Below, in pieces: positions 1 through 7,926 of a stretch of DNA of 64,000 bases; within the stretch, counting starts at the first letter, position 1, and every line of letters starts with the position of its first letter. The stretch is from Salinibacterium amurskyense. GTDB lineage: Bacteria; Actinomycetota; Actinomycetes; Actinomycetales; Microbacteriaceae. The position numbers were made by a program, and so were the translations under genes. The notes under the pieces are model-generated. The model had not been told where the DNA came from. It made no database searches and saw nothing but the letters and a program-made list of their open reading frames with translations. The DNA lies in assembly GCF_002797685.1 (NCBI RefSeq), contig NZ_PGFH01000003.1:181959-245958 (forward strand), written 5' to 3'.

Positions 1-134
1 GTACCGCCACTCATTCCACGATGCCTGCACGTTAACCGCCATGTGGCGGTACGGCTCCGGAATTATCGGGAAACAGCGTGGTTGAACGGAATAACTGATT
101 CATCCAGACAGATTTTGGGAGACCGGAGCACACC
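1..134. other. Upstream non-coding stretch with inverted repeat
   Basis: No gene is seen before the first CDS. The near-palindrome CCGCCATGTGGCGG lies at about 37-50, and GTACCGCCA at 1-9 is repeated in inverted form at 43-51. This could be an operator for the downstream monooxygenase pair, but no regulator is present to support that. Confidence 0.4.
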
Positions 135-1250
135 ATGCAGTTCGGAATTTTCACCGTCAGCGACATCACGACTGACCCGACCAATGGCACGACGCCCACC
201 GAGGCGGAGCGCATCAAGGCCACCGTGACCATCGCCAAGAAAGCGGAAGAAGTCGGGCTCGATGTCTTCGCCCTGGGGGAGCATCACAACCCTCCGTTCT
301 TCTCCTCGAGCCCCACCACCACGCTGGCTTATATCGCCGCGCAGACCGAGAAGCTCATCCTCTCGACCAGCACGACGCTCATCACGACGAACGACCCCGT
401 GAAGATCGCCGAAGACTACGCGATGCTTCAGCACCTCTCCAATGGTCGCGCCGACCTGATGATGGGCCGCGGCAACACGGGGCCGGTGTACCCGTGGTTC
501 GGCAAAGACATTCGCGAGGGCATCCCGCTCGCCATCGAAAACTACTCGCTGCTGCACAAGCTGTGGCGTGAAGAGTTCGTGAATTGGGAGGGCAAGTACC
601 GCACGCCGCTGCAGGGCTTCCAGTCAACGCCGCGACCGTTGGATGGCGTGCCTCCCTTTGTCTGGCACGGCTCGATCCGCAGTCCCGAGATCGCTGAGCA
701 GGCCGCGTTTTACGGCGATGGCTTCTTTGCCAACAACATCTTCTGGCCCAAAGAGCACTACATGCGTCTCGTGAGCTACTACCGTCAGCGCTTTGAGCAC
801 TACGGCCACGGCACCGCGGCGCAGGCCATTGTAGGTCTCGGCGGTCAAGCCTTCATGCGCAGCAACTCGCAGGCGGCTAAGGCAGAGTTCCGCCCGTACT
901 TCGACAATGCTCCCGTGTATGGCCACGGACCTTCGATGGAGGACTTCACCGACCAGACGCCGCTCGCTGTGGGCAGCCCACAAGAGGTCATCGACAAGTA
1001 CGCCGGCATGCGTGAACACTTTGGCGACTACCAGCGCCAGCTCTTCCTCATGGACCACGCTGGACTGCCGCTCAAGACCGTTCTCGAGCAGCTCGACATT
1101 CTCGGTGAAGAGGTCGTTCCCGTACTCCGCAAGGAGTTCGCCACCAACCGTCCCGCCGAGGTTCCGGATGCTCCCACTCATGCTTCGCTCGTCGCCAAGC
1201 GTGATGCGGCTCTCGCTACCGCCGCGGCCGACGCCCCTGCAACCGTCTAG
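135..1250 (+). CDS. LLM-class flavin-dependent monooxygenase (CE1758-like)
   Basis: 371 aa, the full length of a bacterial luciferase-like monooxygenase. The N-terminus (MQFGIFTVSD), the GLDVFALGEHH segment near residues 40-50 and the LSTSTTLITTNDPVKIAEDYAMLQHLSNGRADLMMGRGN segments read as the TIM-barrel flavin oxidoreductase of the CE1758 type. Such enzymes use reduced FMN and O2; the substrate cannot be read from sequence. The start follows a purine-rich GGGAGACCGGAG. The next gene, 51 nt downstream, is an FMN reductase that would supply FMNH2, so the two probably form a two-component monooxygenase. The last 25 residues are Ala-rich and probably disordered. Confidence 0.87.
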   Translation: MQFGIFTVSDITTDPTNGTTPTEAERIKATVTIAKKAEEVGLDVFALGEHHNPPFFSSSPTTTLAYIAAQTEKLILSTSTTLITTNDPVKIAEDYAMLQHLSNGRADLMMGRGNTGPVYPWFGKDIREGIPLAIENYSLLHKLWREEFVNWEGKYRTPLQGFQSTPRPLDGVPPFVWHGSIRSPEIAEQAAFYGDGFFANNIFWPKEHYMRLVSYYRQRFEHYGHGTAAQAIVGLGGQAFMRSNSQAAKAEFRPYFDNAPVYGHGPSMEDFTDQTPLAVGSPQEVIDKYAGMREHFGDYQRQLFLMDHAGLPLKTVLEQLDILGEEVVPVLRKEFATNRPAEVPDAPTHASLVAKRDAALATAAADAPATV

Positions 1251-1301
1251 CTCCGCTACCGGCTCGCTCCACTCCACTAGCTCCCCAGAAAGAAGCTCAT
1301 C

Positions 1302-1934
1302 ATGTCCGACGTCAAGAAAATTGCCGTCATCGCCGCTGGCCTCAGCCAGCCATCGTCCACCCGACTGCTCGCCGACCGTCTCACCGAGGCAACCGTCACC
1401 GACCTGCGTGACCGCGGTATCGAAGCCGAAGTGACGGTCATTGAGCTGCGCGACCTCGCGCACGACGTGACGAACAACCTGCTCACGGGCTTCCCGAGCA
1501 CCAAGCTCGACGAAGCGATCGCCGCTGTCACCGGCGCCGACGGGCTTGTTGCCGTTACGCCCATCTTCACGACGAGCTACAGCGGGCTGTTCAAGTCATT
1601 CATTGACGTGCTTGACCCGCAATCCTTGACGGATCTGCCGGTGCTGCTCGGAGCGACCGGTGGAACAGATCGTCACTCCCTCGCGATCGACTACGCGATG
1701 CGACCGCTGTTCAGCTACCTGCATGCCGTGGCTGTGCCAACCGGCGTCTATGCGGCATCCGCGGACTGGGGAAGTGGTTCAGATAGTGCGTCGAGCACTC
1801 TTCCGGCACGAATCGCGCGGGCGGCGGGAGAACTCGCGGCGCTCGCCGCGGCGTCCGATCGTTCGAGCCGGGTTATTGATCCCTTTGCGCTGCCGGAGGG
1901 CTTCAGCCCCGTCGGTAGCTTCGGAGCGCAGTAA
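1302..1934 (+). CDS. NAD(P)H-dependent FMN reductase (CE1759-like)
   Basis: 210 aa flavodoxin-fold reductase. The N-terminal IAVIAAGLSQPSSTRLLADRL is the phosphate-binding loop of the NADPH-dependent FMN reductase family, and TPIFTTSYSGLFKSFIDVLDP (about residues 87-107) is the second flavin-contact segment. Its role would be to reduce FMN with NAD(P)H and pass it to the monooxygenase encoded just upstream; the pairing CE1758/CE1759 is a known actinobacterial arrangement. The start codon follows AGAAAGAAG with 6-7 nt spacing. Probably co-transcribed with the upstream gene. Confidence 0.86.
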   Translation: MSDVKKIAVIAAGLSQPSSTRLLADRLTEATVTDLRDRGIEAEVTVIELRDLAHDVTNNLLTGFPSTKLDEAIAAVTGADGLVAVTPIFTTSYSGLFKSFIDVLDPQSLTDLPVLLGATGGTDRHSLAIDYAMRPLFSYLHAVAVPTGVYAASADWGSGSDSASSTLPARIARAAGELAALAAASDRSSRVIDPFALPEGFSPVGSFGAQ

Positions 1935-2015
1935 GAACCAGCCGCGCTGCTCGGCGAACTCCGCGGGGTGCATCCCCGCCGATCTCGCCGGGCGGCAGCG
2001 GTCGCTTCGTGTGTT

Positions 2016-2198
2016 TTACCCAGTCTTGCGGCGGAAGTCGCGCTTGTGATCGGCGCGGTCCTGAGTGCCGTGGATAGCCGATTCGGCGTCCAAATGTCCT
2101 GGGCGTGATGTTTCTTTGCCCTGCTTGCGATCAAGCGCCTCGCGGAACCTGCGCTTGTTCTCTTCGCTCGCAGAGGGGGTTTCTTCTGTGGGTTCCAT
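2016..2198 (-). CDS. DUF5302 small hydrophilic protein
   Basis: 60 aa and very polar. The segment EENKRRFREALDRKQGK near residues 12-28 is the hallmark of the short actinobacterial DUF5302 family, whose function is unknown. It lies convergent to the FMN reductase and divergent from pnp. A -10-like hexamer (TACGCT on the minus strand) ends 7 nt before the ATG and no ribosome-binding site is seen, so it is probably read from a leaderless mRNA. The C-terminal half (His/Asp/Arg-rich) has no recognisable fold. Confidence 0.72.
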   Translation of the reverse strand: MEPTEETPSASEENKRRFREALDRKQGKETSRPGHLDAESAIHGTQDRADHKRDFRRKTG

Positions 2199-2205
2199 AC
2201 CCGTC

Positions 2206-2211
2206 AGCGTA
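2206..2211 (-). promoter_or_regulatory. -10 hexamer, leaderless DUF5302 gene
   Basis: Minus-strand TACGCT lies 7 nt before the ATG at 2198. The short spacing leaves no room for a leader. Confidence 0.45.
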
Positions 2212-2284
2212 GGCCACCTGCATGATAATCAGCGCCGAAACCGTGTCGTGCGCCAATCTCTAGGGCTTCCCAGACCCCCGGTGC

Positions 2285-2290
2285 TACGAT
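2285..2290 (+). promoter_or_regulatory. Probable pnp -10 hexamer
   Basis: TACGAT lies just ahead of the structured leader. Initiation about 7 nt downstream would give a leader of roughly 220 nt and include both strands of the 2328-2463 structure. Confidence 0.4.
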
Positions 2291-2327
2291 TGTGAGCAGT
2301 TGTCCACGTAGTAGTAGGGCAACAAAC

Positions 2328-2463
2328 GGAGCAGGCTGGCAAGAAGCTGGTCACCGGTGGTAATTTTCCGAGTCGTTCGGAGGCTTTCTACTGTTGGCCA
2401 GACACGCGCCGCCACTCTAGGCATGCGCGTGAACCATCGCGTCCTTCTGCCCGCTCCTGCTCC
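2328..2463 (+). ncRNA. Structured pnp leader, Actino-pnp type
   Basis: Three helices are visible. A closing stem pairs GGAGCAGG (2328-2335) with CCTGCTCC (2456-2463). Inside it, a 55-nt hairpin (2347-2401) has two 25-nt arms around the loop GTCGT, mostly paired with a few G-U pairs and mismatches. A second hairpin pairs CACGCGC (2403-2409) with GCGCGTG (2425-2431). Actino-pnp is a known RNA motif in actinobacterial pnp 5' UTRs. In Streptomyces a long hairpin before pnp is cut by RNase III, so a role in PNPase autoregulation is likely. Assignment to the motif rests on position and architecture, not on a covariance-model hit. Confidence 0.72.
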
Positions 2464-2519
2464 TTGACGAGTCGCACACCACACGGGTGCGCGACGTAAA
2501 ACAAAGGAGAAACCCCCGC

Positions 2520-4769
2520 ATGGAGGGTCCAGAAATCACATTCGCCGAAGCCGTTCTCGATAACGGCAAGTTCGGCAAGCGCACCGTGCGCTTCGAAACC
2601 GGTCGACTCGCTCAGCAGGCACAGGGTGCCGTTGCCGCGTACCTCGACGAAGAAACCATGATCTTGAGCGCCACGAGCGCGGGTAAGCACCCGCGTGAGG
2701 GCTTCGACTTCTTCCCGCTCACCGTGGATGTCGAAGAGCGTTCGTACGCTGCCGGCAAGATCCCCGGAAGCTTCTTCCGCCGCGAGGGTCGTCCCTCGAC
2801 GGAAGCGATCCTCGTTTGCCGCCTCATTGACCGTCCGATGCGTCCGACCTTCGTTGAGGGCCTCCGCAACGAAGTTCAGATCGTCATCACCGTTCTGAGC
2901 ATCGCTCCGGACGAGTTCTACGACGCACTCTCGATCAACGCCGCATCGCTCAGCACCCAGATCTCAGGACTTCCGTTCTATGGTCCGGTTGCCGGCATCC
3001 GCATGGCTCTGATCAACGACCAGTGGGTTGCCTTCCCGAAGCACAGCCAGCTTGCTGACGCTGTCTTCGACCTCACCGTTGCTGGCCGCATGGTCACCAA
3101 CGACCAGGGTGAAGAAGACATCGCCATCATGATGGTTGAAGCAGAAGCTACCGAGAACAGCTGGGAGCTCATTAAGGCTGGCGCCACGAAGCCCGACGAG
3201 GCTGTTGTTGCTCAGGGCCTCGAAGCCTCGAAGCCGTTCCTCAAGCAGCTCGTCAAGGCTCAGCTCGAGGTCGCCAACAAGGCCGCTAAGCCTGTTGCCG
3301 AGTTCAAGCTCTTCCCGCCGTACTCCGACCAGGCGTACAACGTGGTCAGTGAAATCGCTGAAGCTGAGCTTCGCGACGTCTACAAGATCGCCGACAAGAT
3401 CGAGCGCCAGACCGCTGATGACGAGCTCAAGGCTCGCGTCAAGGCTGAGGTTCAGTCCAAGGTTGACGCTGAAGAACTCAGCGAAGACGTACTCGGCATG
3501 GTTGGCGGAGCATACAAGGCCGTCAGCAAGAAGGTCATGCGTACCCGCGTACTCACCGAGGGCATCCGTATCGACGGCCGTGGCTTGAGCGACATTCGTG
3601 CGCTCGATGCTGAGGTCGAGGTCATTCCTCGCGTTCACGGTTCGGCTATCTTCCAGCGCGGCGAGACTCAGATCTTGGGTGTCACCACGCTGAACATGCT
3701 CAAGATGGAGCAGCAGATTGACTCACTGGCACCAGTGACCAAGAAGCGCTACATGCACCACTACAACTTCCCGCCCTACTCGACTGGTGAGACCGGTCGC
3801 GTTGGTAGCCCGAAGCGTCGCGAGATCGGGCACGGCTTCCTCGCCGAGCGCGCTATCGCACCGGTGCTTCCTGCTCGTGAAGACTTCCCTTACGCCATCC
3901 GCCAGGTATCCGAGGCTCTCGGTTCCAACGGTTCGACGTCGATGGGTTCCGTCTGTGCTTCGACTCTGTCGCTGCTGAACGCTGGTGTGCCGCTGCGCGC
4001 ACCCGTCGCCGGTATCGCAATGGGGCTCATCTCCGACGAGGTCAACGGCGAGACGCGTTACGCGGCTCTCACCGACATCCTCGGCGCTGAAGACGCACTC
4101 GGCGACATGGACTTCAAGGTTGCCGGTACGAGTGAGTTCATCACCGCTATCCAGCTCGACACCAAGCTCGCTGGTCTGCCGTCGTCAGTTCTCGACGGTG
4201 CACTCAAGCAGGCTAAGGAAGCGCGTACCGCGATTCTTTCGGTGATCAACGCTGCAATCGACGCTCCCGACGAGATGGCCCCCACGGCTCCTCGCGTGAT
4301 CTCGGTTCAGATCCCGATCGACAAGATCGGTGAGCTCATCGGGCCCAAGGGCAAGAACATCAACCAGATTCAGGATGACACCGGAGCCGACATCTCGATT
4401 GAGGATGACGGAACGGTCTACATCGGCGCTGTCGATGGTCCTTCTGCCGAGGCTGCACGCGCGGCGGTCAACGCCATCGCGAACCCGCTCAACCCTGAGG
4501 TTGGCGAACGCTTCTTGGGTACGGTCGTCAAGATCGCTACCTTCGGTGCCTTCGTATCGCTCACCCCGGGCAAGGACGGACTGCTGCACATCTCCGAGGT
4601 TCGCAAGCTTGCCGGTGGCAAGCGTGTCGAGAACGTCGAAGACGTGCTCGGAGTCGGCCAGAAGATCCAGGTTGAGATCACCAAGATTGATGACCGTGGC
4701 AAGCTCTCGCTCGCACCCGTCACTGACGAGGCTGACGCAGAAGCAGCGGCTCCCGCTGACGAAAGCTAA
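2520..4769 (+). CDS. pnp: Polyribonucleotide nucleotidyltransferase (PNPase)
   Basis: 749 aa from the ATG that follows AAAGGAGA; a GTG 33 nt upstream in frame is rejected because it lies before this ribosome-binding site. It degrades RNA 3'-5' by phosphorolysis and in actinobacteria also adds 3' tails. Two RNase PH domains flank a helical linker (roughly 1-145, 150-240, 320-550). A KH domain with the GPKG loop ([15 protein letters not shown], about 600-660) and an S1 domain ([20 protein letters not shown], about 665-735) follow. It is preceded by a long structured leader and followed by a strong hairpin. rpsO, the usual upstream neighbour, is not here. Confidence 0.97.
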   Translation: MEGPEITFAEAVLDNGKFGKRTVRFETGRLAQQAQGAVAAYLDEETMILSATSAGKHPREGFDFFPLTVDVEERSYAAGKIPGSFFRREGRPSTEAILVCRLIDRPMRPTFVEGLRNEVQIVITVLSIAPDEFYDALSINAASLSTQISGLPFYGPVAGIRMALINDQWVAFPKHSQLADAVFDLTVAGRMVTNDQGEEDIAIMMVEAEATENSWELIKAGATKPDEAVVAQGLEASKPFLKQLVKAQLEVANKAAKPVAEFKLFPPYSDQAYNVVSEIAEAELRDVYKIADKIERQTADDELKARVKAEVQSKVDAEELSEDVLGMVGGAYKAVSKKVMRTRVLTEGIRIDGRGLSDIRALDAEVEVIPRVHGSAIFQRGETQILGVTTLNMLKMEQQIDSLAPVTKKRYMHHYNFPPYSTGETGRVGSPKRREIGHGFLAERAIAPVLPAREDFPYAIRQVSEALGSNGSTSMGSVCASTLSLLNAGVPLRAPVAGIAMGLISDEVNGETRYAALTDILGAEDALGDMDFKVAGTSEFITAIQLDTKLAGLPSSVLDGALKQAKEARTAILSVINAAIDAPDEMAPTAPRVISVQIPIDKIGELIGPKGKNINQIQDDTGADISIEDDGTVYIGAVDGPSAEAARAAVNAIANPLNPEVGERFLGTVVKIATFGAFVSLTPGKDGLLHISEVRKLAGGKRVENVEDVLGVGQKIQVEITKIDDRGKLSLAPVTDEADAEAAAPADES

Positions 4770-4792
4770 GTTCCGCTAAACGCAGGTCATAC

Positions 4793-4829
4793 TCAGCGCC
4801 CATTCTCCTTGAGGATGGGCGCTGAGTCG
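4793..4829 (+). terminator. Terminator after pnp
   Basis: Perfect 13-bp stem ACTCAGCGCCCAT / ATGGGCGCTGAGT with an 11-nt loop, 23 nt after the pnp stop. There is no T-run, as is common in high-GC actinobacteria. Confidence 0.78.
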
Positions 4830-4946
4830 TTAATGGGGCAACTGTGTGTCGGGCAGGAAAATTTCTTTTTCACATTCCAGTAAAAATAGGGGTAGTCACC
4901 CTAGTCTGCCCTTCGATTGGGTCCCGCTATCGGTGCTCCATGCCAC

Positions 4947-4952
4947 TATCCT
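4947..4952 (+). promoter_or_regulatory. -10 hexamer, leaderless small membrane gene
   Basis: TATCCT ends 6 nt before GTG 4959. It decides that start over the longer frame from 4917 and the internal ATG at 4992. Confidence 0.5.
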
Positions 4953-4958
4953 GAGCGA

Positions 4959-5144
4959 GTGACCCGAATCACTACACCTCTTGACGCCTTCATGAGCGAC
5001 ATGCTCCTGTGGCTTGAGACCGCATGGTACCTCTGGGTAGCCCTCGGCATTGTTGTTGTCGTCGTGGTTGTCAGCGTGGTTGTCGCGAAGATGCGCAGCC
5101 GAGGCTACGAACGCGTTCCGCACTACTACCGCCGTAACACCTAA
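4959..5144 (+). CDS. Small single-span membrane protein
   Basis: 61 aa. One hydrophobic helix (WYLWVALGIVVVVVVVSVVVAKM, about residues 25-46) is followed by a basic tail with GYERVPHYYRR, so the C-terminus is probably cytoplasmic. No family is recognised. GTG 4959 is preferred because a TATCCT -10 hexamer ends 6 nt before it; ATG 4992 would give a 50-aa form that keeps the helix. The first codons contain ACCCGAA, the exact complement of the repeated loop in the hairpin array at 7.7-7.9 kb. A hairpin follows the gene. Confidence 0.62.
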   Translation: MTRITTPLDAFMSDMLLWLETAWYLWVALGIVVVVVVVSVVVAKMRSRGYERVPHYYRRNT

Positions 5145-5170
5145 GCAGAGCTCCTCGCGTTCTCCTGATG

Positions 5171-5191
5171 ACCCGCATGCCCGATGCGGGT
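5171..5191 (+). terminator. Terminator after small membrane gene
   Basis: Perfect 8-bp stem ACCCGCAT / ATGCGGGT with loop GCCCG, followed by GTTTAT. It lies between two convergent genes and could serve both. Confidence 0.7.
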
Positions 5192-5220
5192 GTTTATCGT
5201 GCCCGCGGAACCCCGGGCGT

Positions 5221-5754
5221 CTACGCGGCTTCGGTGCTCGAGTATCCGACCAGTTGTGCTCGTGCCACGATGTGGTCACGAAGCACAAAGCCCAGCATGG
5301 CGGGGGTGTTGCCCTCGGCGAGGTCGAGGCGTTCAACGTTGAGTGCGCTCACCGTGAAGACGTAACGGTGGGGTCCGTGGCCGGCCGGCGGCGCAGCGCC
5401 CTGAAAAGCTTCTAGGCGAAGTTCGTTGGCCACGGTAATTGCACCATGCGGCATGAGTTGCGACTCCGGGTTTCCAGCATCCTGGGGGAGCGATTCCACC
5501 GACGCGGGAATGTTGTAGACAGCCCAGTGCCACCAACCGCTACCGGTAGGCGCATCCGGATCGAAAACGGTGAGCACGAAGCTCTTCGTTCCCGAGGGAA
5601 AGCCGTGCCAGTGGAGAGTGGGGGAGCGATCTTCGCCTCCCGCATTTGCAATGCCGGAGCGTGCGAAGGTTGGCAGCTCACCGCCGGGTTCAAAATCGGG
5701 GCTCTCTAGGGTGAACGACGGTACTTCGGGCAGTTTCCAGTTGGGGTCATTCAC
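5221..5754 (-). CDS. YbhB/YbcL-type phosphatidylethanolamine-binding protein
   Basis: 177 aa from GTG 5754, which follows AGAGGA with 8-nt spacing. An upstream ATG at 5856 would add a 34-residue tail with no family match. Family signatures are SPTLHWHGFPSGTKSFVLTVFDPDAP and GWWHWAVYNIPASVESLPQ near residues 45-95, and GPHRYVFTVSAL near 130; these line the conserved anion-binding pocket. Bacterial members are cytosolic or periplasmic proteins of unclear role, sometimes called Raf-kinase-inhibitor-like by homology. No signal peptide is seen. It is divergent from the aldo/keto reductase. Confidence 0.88.
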   Translation of the reverse strand: MNDPNWKLPEVPSFTLESPDFEPGGELPTFARSGIANAGGEDRSPTLHWHGFPSGTKSFVLTVFDPDAPTGSGWWHWAVYNIPASVESLPQDAGNPESQLMPHGAITVANELRLEAFQGAAPPAGHGPHRYVFTVSALNVERLDLAEGNTPAMLGFVLRDHIVARAQLVGYSSTEAA

Positions 5755-5877
5755 GGCGTCGATCCTCTCGCTTGCTGAAATGGAACTGTGGCCATTATGG
5801 CGAGAATGACGTGACGCCGACACCGTGCCGGGCTGCACCGGAGGAAAATGAGTCATTTCGACACGGACTAGTAACGA

Positions 5878-5890
5878 TCTGTCTGTCCTC
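5878..5890 (+). promoter_or_regulatory. 13-mer shared with the tetR upstream region
   Basis: TCTGTCTGTCCTC occurs here, 57 nt before the aldo/keto reductase start, and again at 7908-7920 beyond the tetR gene. It may be an operator half of the nearby TetR regulator; this is inference. Confidence 0.35.
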
Positions 5891-5946
5891 CGCGTATTTG
5901 CGGTGTTGGCGGCATATTCTTACCAAAAGCCTTGTGGGAGGCCGTT

Positions 5947-6939
5947 ATGACGCAAGTGCACCCGACGCGATCACTGCCGGGTTCCACTCGTGTGCGCCCA
6001 GTAACGGGGCAGCACTTTTCGACTCGAGTCATCGGTTCTTCTGACCTTCGTGTTTTGCCTCTCGCGCTCAGCGGAAACATCTTCGGGTGGACCGCAGATG
6101 ACGCGGCCACCACCTCCATTTTGAACACCTTTGCCGACGGCGGAGGCAACTTCATCGACACGGCTGACTCCTACGCCTCAGGTCGCAGCGAGCTCATGAT
6201 TGGCAAGTGGATGCGCACCCGGCGCAATCGCGATCAGATCGTAGTTGCTACCAAGGTGGGCAAGAGCCGCGACAATCCCGGTATGGATGCCGCGGCGATC
6301 AAGCGGTCCGTGGATGCCTCGCTCGCGCGCTTGGGCACCTCGCACATCGACCTGCTGTATCTGCACGTCGACGATGAATCGGTCGACTTCGACGAAACCT
6401 TGCTCGCTGTCGATGAATTGATCGGCGAGGGCAAAGTGCGCTACTTCGGTGGCTCTGATCACACGGGCAACCGGCTCATTCAAGCGCGCATCGCGTGCGG
6501 CCAGATGGGCGTTGCCCCCATGGTCGCAGTGCAAGCCCACTACAACCTTCTCCACCGCCAAGAGTATGAAACGGGCCTCGCTCACGTCGCGGCGATCCAA
6601 GGTCTGGGCGTTATGCCTCGCTTTGCATTGGCTAGCGGTTTCTTGAGCGGCAAGTACCGTCAGCGTGCTGACCTTGCTCTCAACTCTCGCGGCCATGACG
6701 CTGCGCAGTACTTGCGCCGTCGCGGAATCAAGATCTTGAACGCTCTCGACGAGGTTGCCGAAGAGCAAGATGAGAGCGTGGCGACAATCGCCCTCGCGTG
6801 GCTGTTGAACAAGCCAGGTGTGGTCGCGCCCGTCGTGAGCGCGAGTCGTGCGGAGCAAGTGCCGGAGTTGATTGCGGCGGCCCGCGTTCAATTGACGCGA
6901 CACCAGTCAGCAGAGCTCGACCGCGTCTCTAGCTACTAG
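5947..6939 (+). CDS. Aldo/keto reductase
   Basis: 330 aa from the ATG after GTGGGAGG (6-nt spacing). It would be a cytosolic NADPH-dependent (beta/alpha)8-barrel oxidoreductase acting on an unknown carbonyl substrate. Visible family features are GGNFIDTADSYASGRSELMIG (catalytic Asp and Tyr, about residues 55-75), IVVATKVGK (catalytic Lys, about 90), HIDLLYLHVDDE, and the C-terminal cofactor segment APVVSASRAEQVPE. The YLH-type position carries His, as in many enzymes of the YajO/Tas type. The gene sits next to a minus-strand tetR and shares a 13-mer with that regulator's far upstream region. Confidence 0.9.
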   Translation: MTQVHPTRSLPGSTRVRPVTGQHFSTRVIGSSDLRVLPLALSGNIFGWTADDAATTSILNTFADGGGNFIDTADSYASGRSELMIGKWMRTRRNRDQIVVATKVGKSRDNPGMDAAAIKRSVDASLARLGTSHIDLLYLHVDDESVDFDETLLAVDELIGEGKVRYFGGSDHTGNRLIQARIACGQMGVAPMVAVQAHYNLLHRQEYETGLAHVAAIQGLGVMPRFALASGFLSGKYRQRADLALNSRGHDAAQYLRRRGIKILNALDEVAEEQDESVATIALAWLLNKPGVVAPVVSASRAEQVPELIAAARVQLTRHQSAELDRVSSY

Positions 6940-6940
6940 G

Positions 6941-6985
6941 GCGCGAGCTGCTAGTGCGCGAGTTGCTAGTGCGCGAGCTGCTACG
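6941..6985. repeat. Three 15-bp tandem units
   Basis: GCGCGAGCTGCTAGT is repeated three times with one or two changes (second copy has GTTG, third ends TACG), directly after the aldo/keto reductase stop. It looks like slippage-made intergenic sequence. Confidence 0.75.
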
Positions 6986-7105
6986 GGGCAGTGAGAAGCA
7001 GACGCACGCGCAGCAGCGTTTAGCGTCGTTCGGGTGTGCATCGAGCGCTGAGTGCCTGATGCTCCGCGCTGCGTGCTAGCCGCGCCGCGACGTGCTGATG
7101 TTGCG

Positions 7106-7696
7106 TTAGACCTTGACGGCGTCGCTGAGTACGCGCTTGACGACGCGAGCCATGGCAGCGCCGGCAGCAATAGTGTCTCCGGCGTAACCGCCAGCGAGAG
7201 CGCCATCCTTGGCGAGCATGAGTTCGTCAGCGGCATCGCCAGCGAAGGGATGCTCTGCAGCACGCATGAGTTCGTAGAGCGACTCGTTGTACCAGTCGCG
7301 GTGATCGGAGATCAGCACGCGAACGGGGTGAGTCGGGTCGGGGAACTCTGCGACCACGTTAAGGAAAGGACAACCACGGAAGTCGGGCTTCGTGAGTTCG
7401 CCAGCGACTGACTCCAGGAGGCCAAGAACGGCGTCGTGGGGTGAGGCGGCGTTATCGATGATCGATTGCGTTTCGGCTTCTACGGCAGCGCGACGGCTCT
7501 TGACGTACTCAAGGATGAGGTTGTCTTTTGAGCGGTAGTGCTTGTAGAACGTGGCCTTGGTCACGCTCGACTGAGCGATGATGCGGTCTACGCCGACGTT
7601 CAGAATGCCGTCTTGGTAGAAGAGTGTGTTGGCCGTCTCGAGGATGCGGCCTTTGGCCGGAGCGCGCTGCGCAGTCTCTGGTGTCTCAAATACCAT
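7106..7696 (-). CDS. TetR/AcrR-family transcriptional regulator
   Basis: 196 aa. The N-terminal helix-turn-helix is clear (GRILETANTLFYQDGILNVGVDRIIAQSSVTKATFYKHYRSKDNLILEYV, about residues 15-65). The C-terminal part (GCPFLNVVAEFPDPTHPVR, DWYNESLYELMRAA) is of the TetR_C type whose ligand is unknown. The start follows GGAAGGAG on the minus strand. The upstream 200 bp are non-coding and hold the TTCGGGT-loop hairpin array, so either tetR has a very structured leader or an opposing RNA overlaps its ribosome-binding region. Likely targets are itself and the aldo/keto reductase. Confidence 0.9.
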   Translation of the reverse strand: MVFETPETAQRAPAKGRILETANTLFYQDGILNVGVDRIIAQSSVTKATFYKHYRSKDNLILEYVKSRRAAVEAETQSIIDNAASPHDAVLGLLESVAGELTKPDFRGCPFLNVVAEFPDPTHPVRVLISDHRDWYNESLYELMRAAEHPFAGDAADELMLAKDGALAGGYAGDTIAAGAAMARVVKRVLSDAVKV

Positions 7697-7720
7697 CGCA
7701 GCGCACTCCTTCCGTGGAGG

Positions 7721-7926
7721 TTCGGATCAGGAACATTTCCCCACTATGTGCATCGCAAGATTTCGGGTTCAAGCGATGCGGTTTATTTTCACGACCTGGT
7801 TCGGGTCCATGTCGCAGGTTTTACATCACCGGGTTCGGGTCCCGGTGATGGGTTATTGGCTTCGGGTGCCTACAAAGAACATTAGCACGTGAGGACATGC
7901 AGACAAGTCTGTCTGTCCTCATTTTT
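7721..7926 (+). ncRNA. Candidate small RNA: hairpin array with TTCGGGT loops
   Basis: TTCGGGT occurs at 7762, 7800, 7834 and 7861, with variant TTCGGAT at 7721. Three lie in clear hairpins: GCATCGC/GCGATGC (7750-7756/7773-7779), CGACCTGG/CCATGTCG (7792-7799/7807-7814, one mismatch) and ATCACCGGG/CCCGGTGAT (7825-7833/7841-7849). The fourth is held by GGC/GCC. The stems differ in sequence but keep pairing, while the loop is constant. A terminator-like palindrome plus ATTTTTA at 7891-7926 closes the series on the plus strand. Together they suggest a plus-strand RNA whose loops bind a protein or other RNAs. No promoter was identified. The alternative is a minus-strand tetR leader showing ACCCGAA. 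Confidence 0.55.
7891..7926 (+). terminator. Intrinsic terminator-like palindrome
   Basis: A 14-nt arm pairs with a 14-nt arm around AA; 12 of the 14 positions pair (GAGGACA and CAGAC segments with their complements). ATTTTTA follows directly. There is no plus-strand gene upstream within 900 bp, so it would end the candidate RNA. It could instead be a TetR operator. Confidence 0.6.

Noticed and set aside
2487..2519. Upstream in-frame GTG as the pnp start
   Set aside because: It precedes the AAAGGAGA ribosome-binding site and adds 11 residues with no family match.
2964..3638. Long antisense open frames within pnp and many other genes (for example 13235-14044 minus, 47397-48476 minus)
   Set aside because: They mirror the codon pattern of the real genes on the other strand and show no family motifs.
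7825..7849. A tRNA T-arm (CCGGG-TTCGGGT-CCCGG looks like GGTTCGAATCC)
   Set aside because: No acceptor, D or anticodon arms fit around it, and the same loop recurs in three other hairpins nearby.
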